A DNA stretch of 64,000 nucleotides from Pleurotus djamor (taxonomy: Eukaryota; Basidiomycota; Agaricomycetes; Agaricales; Pleurotaceae), in the NCBI GenBank assembly GCA_029747585.1, contig JAPEVF010000126.1, forward strand, positions 1 through 64,000, given 5' to 3'. A model generated the notes under the pieces. The model saw only the letters and a list, made by a program, of their open reading frames with translations, had not been told where the DNA came from and did not search any database. Position numbers and translations under genes: made by a program. This document shows positions 57,023 to 64,000 of the stretch, piece by piece; the first letter of the stretch is position 1; each line of letters starts with the position of its first letter.

Positions 57023-58278
57023 ATGCATCTTCTATTCCTCTTGCTCATATTCTTCTCCTTTCATAGCACGGCGTTGGCTCTGGAGACGAACGCGCAGCGA
57101 CTATCCCGGGGTTTATCACCTTTGAAGCCGGCATTCCGTTCTGTTCTTCCTGGCTTCTCTCCGACTCGGGTCTTCGGTATGCACTCAAGCGTTTGTGCGT
57201 GTAGTGTCCGTGATGTTGATTGATCTGTTCTTATCTAGGTGCTAGAAGGCATGCACCGTCACCTTATCCGTCTCCGCCCAAGTAAGCGTCCCTTGCATCT
57301 TGTCATATTGGGGCTCACTCGTGCGTACTCCAGCAAGTACACAGGAAGAATTCAAGTCCGCAATAGCGAAGGTAACAGTCTGGGGTATCTCAAAAATTGG
57401 GCAGGCCCGTCACCCATGTTCGTTCGTTCGGCCTCTCAGTCTATACTTGTCTTCGGCATTGACAAAGGAATCATTAGCAACGGTGTCAATTTCGGAGGTG
57501 AAGACGAAGAACTTCATGTTGTTTTCACTGTTGCTCCCGGAAAGAAGGGCCCGTTCGACATTAAAGTGACAGTATGTGCCTTTGCTTCCTTTCTTCTTTG
57601 CTTACTTGCTTGCTTCTATCTTTTATGACTATGCCTTACCTCATGTTTGTAAGAACCCCAATTTTGATGCACCATTTTACGCCGGAGTTTCGTCATCCAT
57701 ATCACCGGGTGAAACCCTTGCAACGGGGCAACCAAAGTGAGCCACCATGCCCGATGCCGACCACTGCCATTCGCGTCACTAATATGTGCCTCCCGCCCCA
57801 TTGCAAAGTGGCATCGCCTTCGTCAACGTCCAGGAAAGTGAGTTTTCATTCGTTGATCGCGCTCTGGAGCGTTTACGTTCGCGGTGACCATTGATCCGCT
57901 CGCTTCGTAGCTCCACCTGATTCACCTCCTGTCTACGACGAAACGGCAAAAGCCTACATCGAGTCGTCCATATGGTATTTCGACTACGCAACCAAGCAAG
58001 TTATTCGTAAGTTCCCCTGGTCTGGGCTTCTTGGTGAGCTGATCCATCTAATACCGTTTTCAGCGCAGTACATCAATCCTGATGGAAGCAAAGCACCGAC
58101 GACCATCGCGTATAATATTCGTAGTAATCAAATTGTCATTGTGGGCGACTTGGGCGCGTGGAACAGTCAACACTCGAATACACCTTCGTCCGCAGTGGTT
58201 CGTCACATCTTTCAATTTTTGTCCTGGAGTTTTTCATTGAGATTATCTGGATAGACTCTTCATCTTGAAGAACTGTGA
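57023..58278 (+). CDS. Secreted hypothetical protein, nine exons
   Basis: Exons 57023-57176, 57239-57281, 57334-57417, 57478-57571, 57654-57736, 57809-57837, 57911-58006, 58064-58197 and 58255-58278 sum to 741 nt (246 aa), all in phase. The signal peptide is MHLLFLLLIFFSFHSTALAL. A short pro-region (ETNAQRLSRGLSPLKP) is followed by a beta-rich body: QVRNSEGNSLGYLKNWAGPS, INGVNFGGEDEELHVVFTVA, NPNFDAPFYAGVSSS, then SSIWYFDYATKQVIPQYINP and SNQIVIVGDLGA. I believe similar secreted proteins exist in Rhizoctonia relatives but I know no assigned function. A TATA box precedes it. There are no obvious catalytic motifs and only non-conserved cysteines. Confidence 0.8.
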
Positions 58279-59252
58279 TCGCTCTCGCGTTACCTTATGG
58301 ACCTTTCCTACGAAATTGCTGTCACTCTCGAAATCTGGACAGACACAACTCTCCACCTTTTTTGATCTCCCATCACGTTGCTTAGACACTCATTCAATTG
58401 TCTATTTTACCGTTTTCGCACTTCAGACGGACTGCCTGTATTCCTATATCTGGTATACAACATGCTGTATGCTTTTATCTTTTCGTAATCGCTCACAACA
58501 GCTCCGGGCTACCTGGGCGTTTCGAGCTGGACCGCCCGCCCTTTACCGTGTCCAGAAACGATCGTTCATGAATTCGCAAGCATGTACCATGGGACCTCAT
58601 ATGGATGTTTAAACGTTTATCCTGTGTATGCACAATGACCCTGTGTATCCAAGCTCCAAGGCTCTGCTGTGCGTTGACGGTCCTTCATACGCGGATACAA
58701 AGGTAAATGGTCGTGTGGCCCAATGTCCTGTCGCGAGTAAGTACATCGTGTCAAAGCGCGCCGTCCACCTGAGCGTTCCGAGTTTCCACCTCCGTAATGA
58801 TGAGCGGAGCTGGTCCTAGACACCTTTACTTACACCGACATAGCTTACGGCACTTACCATGCAAGTTCTTGCTTGAAAACTCTGAAAAAGGACAGACAAT
58901 CTACGAATCTTATCGTGTGGAGATTAGACGACTCATGACTCTAGATAGAGTAGAGTATATGTGAGAGTACAAGGATTGATAAAGTTTGCGAGCATTCAGA
59001 AAGAGACATAGGGACAAGTGAGTATGTGCTGCGATCAACGGCTTGCACGGCTGGGTCCAGGACTGGGAGTGGGCGCGCGAGACATACCCTCGAAGTCGAA
59101 GGTCTCCGTCAAGATATCTGTCGCACTCGATGAAGGGTCGTATGGACCTAGTATTCTATGCCACTGATTTGAGTCTCCTCGGCTGGGCGTTGGAGCAGTT
59201 GGTGGATCCGGTAACGAGCTTGGTGCCATCGAAGGAGATCGATTAGGAGTCC
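58279..59252. other. Intergenic between convergent genes; nothing recognised
   Basis: 3' flank of the secreted-protein gene and of the gene at 59253. A tandem-like TAGAGTAGAGTA run is at 58946. Pro/Ser-rich open sequence at 59035-59289 is out of phase with the spliced gene model. Confidence 0.35.
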
Positions 59253-59870
59253 TCACAGGGGTCTGTAGGCCGAATCTGGTGACGGACATTTCGTGAAGTC
59301 TGCAAAGGTAATGTCAGTAAGCTTCAGCAGTATATCTTCTCGTTTGGTACGTACTTAGCTTACTGAGACTAATTAGCGAGACTGGCTGATGATACAGCTC
59401 CCCTTTGACCATAGCCTCCTTAAATATCGACGATGCCACTCGAATATGAGGAGGTGGAGGTTGTCTGACTGGCCAAAGCGGCGAAACGAACGTCGCGATG
59501 TAAGTGATACATGGCTTGTGGGTATGGTGTGCTCAGATCCACGAATTCTGCTGAACAATGTCCGTTGACCCATGTCTCACCTCCCTTATCCACTTCGACC
59601 CGTCGCACCGCGACTCCCAGGAGGCTATCTTTGAGACAGACAAAAGAAGGTGTATCTATACTTATCGTGTGGCTTTGTCCCTGGAACTTTCTGGTCCAGG
59701 GTAATGAGTGTTGTGTGCTCATTCAATTGGCAGGGACGACCTGATAAGTGGAGTTTATATTGTCCTGAATTCGGAATAACGCCTTTGGTAAAACCGCAAG
59801 CCGAAAGGTGGTATGCGCCCCAGGACAAAAGACGGGTGATTTCAGATGTGCAGTGCGCGAGCCGCACCCT
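59253..59870 (-). CDS. Hypothetical protein, partial model
   Basis: Four exon-like segments connect in phase: one ending PGTKPHD (about 59870-59667), then LLGVAVRRVEVDKG (from 59630), then RQPPPPHIRVASSIFKEAMV ... LYHQPVSLISL, then NFTKCPSPDSAYRPL with the stop at 59253. Introns: GTATAG...GATAG, GTGAGA...GCCAG and GTAAGC...TGCAG. Strand-like stretches (QYKLHLSGRPCQLNEHTTLI) suggest a beta-sandwich, perhaps arrestin-like, but this is a guess. The 5' exon(s) are not resolved. Confidence 0.4.
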
Positions 59871-60110
59871 AACGGTTCGTCACATCAAATCAGGGAGACG
59901 ATGCGTTATGCATGAGATTCAAGGTATGATGGTTCTGTACAACATGTAGATCTGCTATCTACTCGGGGAAATATAATGATAACTCTAAGTTCGAATGATG
60001 GGTCGGTGCCCAGAAAGTGTCTAGGAAATAGTATACAAATGTGAATGTTGTACACGGACAGGTTTTTGTTGTATGATGACATCTGAGAAAAAGATTGACC
60101 AGCTGTCCGA

Positions 60111-61281
60111 TCACTTCGCTGAGGGGTGCTTGGATCGAGGCTTGATTTTGTTTCTCTTCAGGGACAACGGTCTATCTTTGCCTCTCAGTCGCGAGTAAAC
60201 CCCGCATGCGTTGCAGAGTTGCGCACCCGTCTTGCTTCTTCGCCAAACGGAGGTCTGCCGAGTATGGCAATGACTACACTCTGGGCCTGTCAAGTCCCCT
60301 GGTGCGTCTGATGCGTCGTCATCGTCGTCAGCATCAATGAGTTCTTGTGGGCGAAGCTTGTTCCTCTGCTGCAGGTAGAGGCCGCATGCGTTGCAAAGAG
60401 GCTTTAAAGTGGTTGGTTCTCTCCTCCAGAGGGGCGTGGAGGTCGCGCGACAATGAGAACACTGCTTTACGGGCGGCGATTGAGCAGCAGAAGGTTGAAA
60501 ATGCCGGGAATCGACCGACGGCTCGAGTTGGTGGTTGAAATATTCGGAATTATCTGACCTAGGGGACGCAGATGGGGAGGGTGATGTGTCTGGTGATGTT
60601 TGGTAATATGGTGATGAAGGGAGGAAATTAGGGAGGTCGGCCGGTGGGACGAAGTTCATTGTCGACAGTAACTCAGCGTTCATTGCTTCCCAGCTGTCTA
60701 GCCCATCAAATTGCATGCTAGGACTTGATGGGTAGTCCGAGGGAATGAACGGTAGACTTGGAGGCTTGGTTTTCGACGATGGCTGATGCATGGAAGAGTA
60801 GACATTCGACACAGGTCCGTGGAAATGGGAGAAGGAAGAGGATTCGATTGGCTGTTGGGCATAGGATGGATATTGAGAGCGCTGCATGCCAAGACCGGCG
60901 CTCGCACCGGTCGCCGTTGGGTAGGATGTCGATTCTGAGCCACCACAGCGACAAGGCGATCGAGTAGGAGCGACTGGCGTCAGAAGTTGCAGCATCTCGT
61001 ATTCGGATAGGTCGACAGGTAATGGGGAAGCATCATGATACGGGTGCCTCCGAGTGCCGTGAGGGAATGTTGAAGAGCCACCTACGAAATGAGAAGCTAT
61101 TGGCTTGACAGACAAGATGAATATTTATGTGGAAGGCGTACCATATCGGAGGCCTTCGACCAGGTCGTGGTATGTACTGCTTGAAGCATCCGGCGAAGTA
61201 GGAAGGATCCCGAAGCTGTTAGAAGCACTGTGGGAGGGGTCGNATCCCTAACATCGCGTCGAGGAAGGGTTGGCTCTGCAT
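60111..61281 (-). CDS. GATA-type transcription factor with two zinc fingers
   Basis: Two exons (61281-61142 and 61081-60111) encode about 369 aa when the N at 61243 is dropped (MQSQPFLDAMLGIDPSHSAS). A Pro/Ser-rich N-terminal half carries no domain. Finger 1 is C-X2-C-X18-C-X2-C (CSHCRATSTPLWRREPTT ... LCNACGLYLQQRNK). Finger 2 is C-X2-C-X17-C-X2-C (CSHCHTRQTSVWRRSKTG ... LCNACGVYSRLRGK). An acidic linker (ELIDADDDDDASDA) lies between them, and a basic tail (LKRNKIKPRSKH) looks like an NLS. It is expected to bind GATA sites in the nucleus. There is no Cys-rich region between the fingers as in Fep1/SreA iron regulators. Upstream coding sequence (AMDPWQDTAWADILGG, about 61560-61610) suggests further 5' exons. 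Confidence 0.87.
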
Positions 61282-61499
61282 CGATGTATAGAATGGGATT
61301 CGTTATTTGGGAGAGGGTATGCAGTTCTCCATGACTGCTTCGATTGGGCTTTTAAGTTCCCTGACCTTGGTAGGGTAAGTGATCGACCTCTATTCGAGGA
61401 TAGAGAACTGGGCCGGGCACTTCAGTTGAATCCCCGACACGAACGAATTGATTTCGTCGGTCCTTTCCATCGTCAGTGGAACACCATTACGGTTTGCGG

Positions 61500-61715
61500 A
61501 TAGTTCGGGTAAAACGACCTGGCTCGGATGTAAATACCAGACACGGGTGAACCAATCGTAAAGGAAATGAGCCGCCGAGAATATCGGCCCAAGCAGTATC
61601 TTGCCACGGATCCATAGCGTGAATATCCCTCCAAGACGCTCCAGAGGCCGCGTACGAGGACGCTGGCTGTGAGGCTTGGCCTTGACAATCCGAGGCTGGA
61701 GTTGGCTGGAGGAAT
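61500..61715 (-). other. Probable extra 5' exon of the GATA factor gene
   Basis: After an acceptor (CCTCCAG at 61710) the frame PTPASDCQGQASQPASSY, SWRDIHAMDPWQDTAWADIL is clearly protein-like and in the Ser/Pro-rich style of the GATA factor. I could not find a donor that joins it in phase to the exon at 61281. Confidence 0.35.
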
Positions 61716-61988
61716 GAATATGTAGATCATATGGTTTGTGTGTGAGAAGGGGCGCTTACTCTCCAACACGAGGCGCCTAACCTTGAGAAGAAGATTTTTC
61801 TTCTTGCTTCAATAAAGCTAACATCGGGCTCGAATCGACGTTCTCCAAAGCACAGCAGAAAACGTGTGGTGGCGCATGCGATTTCAAACTCACACCGTTA
61901 ACCCCTCGTAAAGGTATTCAATTCCAGTTAAAATCCTATGTATATCCCGAGGATGTAATGCTCAGATTGATGGAAACTGCCTCGTTTA

Positions 61989-62600
61989 TGAAAATTAGGT
62001 GCGACAAATTGCCGAGATATGGCATGGGAGGAGCCTGTTGATTGGTTCCATGATACCAGTTTCTCTCCCAACGTAACAAAGATCGTCTCCAAACGGATTG
62101 CAGGACGTCACATCCCCATAGCTTATAGTATTCTCTTGGCTTAACTCTGCCAGTGGAGATAGCAATTCATCGGCCTTGTTCGTCGATGAGAAGTACACTA
62201 TTTTCTTCACACCCTTTTAGGCACGGTCCCCAGCAGCTAATGCTCAGCGGAAGCAACACAATGTACGTCTCCACTGTTCGTATCGCAAAGTTGACATTCC
62301 TCGTTAGTCCAAACATTGGTGCAGAGGCGGTGTCAAATATCGCAAGAGGCTTAATACCCCACCTAGTCAGATGCAAGCTGAACATGGGGATGTGTGCGGT
62401 AAGCAACAGCAACTCACGAAAGCCGAAGCTGGCTGCATCACTCAGCTACCCGAACGCGTAGTTGACGATATAGACGAGCAAAATGCCAATCCGGGGAAAG
62501 ATGAGACAATGATGCTGCGCAAGGTGAGAAAAGCACACCCACAAAATGCATTCCCGAAGAATTGATACCGAATTGTGATGCGCAGGGTCATTGCTTAATT
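61989..62600 (-). CDS. Putative membrane protein, uncertain splicing
   Basis: Exon-like segments on the minus strand: MTLRITIRYQFFGNAF, then a TM-like FPRIGILLVYIVNYAFG, then LHLTRWGIKPLAIFDTASAP and FAIRTVETYIVLLPLSISCW, then QENTISYGDVTSCNPFGDDL to a stop near 61998. The join at 62450/62380 (GG|GTAGCT ... TTCAG|C) is good; the others are guesses. No family is recognised. Confidence 0.3.
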
Positions 62601-63167
62601 CATTGGGCTGAGAGCAAAGCCATCTGACATCATAGGAGCTCAGGCCTCAGGTTCAATTGGACAATCCCAACATTTCGAAAGCTCCGGCCACAAACAACCG
62701 CTGGGTGAGGCACTTCCCCACAATTGCTGGGAGGTACGACCTCCGTTATGTTGAATGATGGTCTATCACTCACCCTCCGAAGCGACTATCCCAGAAGTCC
62801 CGCCGTAGCGAAATTCAGCTAGGCTCCGAACGCTAGACCCACGGACTCGTCCTATGAGACACAGACTACTACTGTGTCGTGGCAGAATTTGATGAGAGCG
62901 GCGGCGTTTACAGCGCATACGCCGTTATTAGGGCCGTCAGTCCATCGACCACCATCGATCGCGTGCCTTCCTCGGAAATCAAAAAGACAAGCGTACGTTG
63001 ATTCCAAATATCTAGACATCGGTTCAACGTTCCGCCAACGACTTCATTAGATCAGTTCGTCCCTCGAGACTTATCGCACACCATGTCTTCACCGCATCCC
63101 ATTCCATCAAGGGTCAACAATCGGTACAAAGTACACCTACGTACGCTTAACATCCGCTTCTCAGTTT
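62601..63167. other. No feature recognised
   Basis: No long open frame or known motif on either strand. Confidence 0.35.
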
Positions 63168-64000
63168 CTAGACATCTTCGGATTTATTGTTGACTTTCCA
63201 CTCGCGACCGCCGTAGCGCAGTTTCTCGTCCCTGCTAACCCGAGGGGGATCATACGGATCCTCCTTGGAAACGCTCGAGTATAACTTGCTATTATCTGTT
63301 CCGGGCACGCCGCCTTGACTCCAAACGCCGCTTGCAAAGAAATTCGCATCCTCATTGGCTCCAGGGACCTTTTGCGTACCGGCAACGAAGGTTTGATTGA
63401 TTGTGCGGTCAGGTGTCTTTTGACTAGCAGTAAGTATCGCAGTCGCGGTGTTGGTAGTACTCTGGCCATCCTTAGTGGAAGACGCGAGGGCTGATAACGG
63501 CGTGGGTCAGTGTTTCAACTTGCTCGGTCAATGGGAGACAAACCCTTTCCCAAAAGTGCTGGATTAATCGGTTCAGCTACTCCCCCTTTTGATACGCCTT
63601 CGAGCAATTCTCCTCTCTTCCCAAACTCAAAGTAATCCGCAGAGCAGCTTTGCCCTCCGACTTGGTCGACGAATCCAATTTGCTCCTGATTTCCAGATCC
63701 TTTGATGTATGGCTTATATTGGGGATTGGGCGAGGCGGCGTCCAGAGGGTGCATATTTTCTGTTCGCCTAGCTTCTTTTCCTGCATTAATAGCTTGCGCG
63801 TGTGGATCTGTATTTTTGTTACTCGTACCATTTGCAGAACTGCTTTCGGGCGGAACGTACCTTCTGCTTGCTTTATGTGGTATGGCCGCATCGGAGCCTT
63901 TCTGCTCAGAGTAAAATGCGTTATCCTTACAGCATTTTGAATACGCTGCATCATGGTAATGGTGGTCGAAGGAGAATGAACTGCCCAGGATTGACCTTCG
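63168..64000 (-). CDS. Hypothetical protein, 5' end outside window
   Basis: Two exons (64000-63544, 63490-63168), at least 259 aa, with the start beyond the window. Exon 1 is open throughout: RRSILGSSFSFDHHYHDAAY, then ASRRYVPPESSSANGTSN, NPQYKPYIKGSGNQEQIGF and EPINPALLGK. A 53-nt intron (GTTTGT...TATCAG) leads to ALASSTKDGQSTTNTATA, FVAGTQKVPGANEDANFFAS and DPYDPPRVSRDEKLRYGGRE, stop at 63168. It is hydrophilic, rich in Ser, Gly and Asn, without TM segments or a known domain. The reading frame is long and clean, so it is real coding sequence, but I cannot name it. Confidence 0.6.

Noticed and set aside
60111..61115. GATA factor starting at MSVKPIASHFVGG
   Set aside because: These codons lie in an intron; splicing 61142 to 61081 continues a conserved upstream exon in phase.

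Overview
The window looks like nuclear DNA of an agaricomycete fungus, most probably Rhizoctonia solani or another member of the Ceratobasidiaceae. This is inferred from the very short introns (about 50-75 nt, GT-AG with a few GC-AG), dense multi-exon genes, many F-box/LRR-like genes, a HET-domain gene, a proteinase-K-like subtilase with 13 introns, small cysteine-rich secreted proteins and duplicated gene blocks. No prokaryotic, organellar or viral genes are seen.

Layout. 1-2.4 kb: a MORN-repeat protein (5' end outside the window) and a CCC1/VIT1 iron transporter. 3.07-3.85 kb: a 780-bp element with 33-bp perfect terminal inverted repeats. 6.2-10.1 kb: a small secreted Cys-rich protein ending in RDEL, then a broken and an intact F-box-like gene. 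10.5-13.3 kb: ribosomal protein uL1 (RPL10A) and an F-box gene. 13.5-16.5 kb: two tandem two-TM proteins with Cys-rich ectodomains. 16.9-25.3 kb: HET gene, F-box gene, tandem-ABM protein, the second small secreted protein (ending in KDEL) and the subtilase. 28-46 kb: an accessory region built from repeated blocks. A divergent gene pair (an intracellular protein of unknown family plus a six-cysteine secreted protein) occurs three times. In two copies the block also carries an F-box gene, and these two blocks are mirror images. A kinase-like gene with a degenerate catalytic motif and several relics lie between them. 47-64 kb: an HPP-family membrane protein, long gene-poor stretches, an F-box gene, a nine-exon secreted protein, a two-finger GATA factor and a gene running off the right edge.

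Housekeeping functions are few (uL1, CCC1). Most of the rest is lineage-specific: nine F-box/LRR-like loci of which only four are intact, and at least five small secreted proteins. Exon structures were built by hand from splice signals, reading-frame continuity and comparison of paralogs within the window; they need cDNA support.

Single N characters (332, 10626, 11951, 61243 and elsewhere) fall inside genes as one-base insertions. In all four genes examined, dropping the N restores the expected frame, so these are assembly artefacts rather than mutations.
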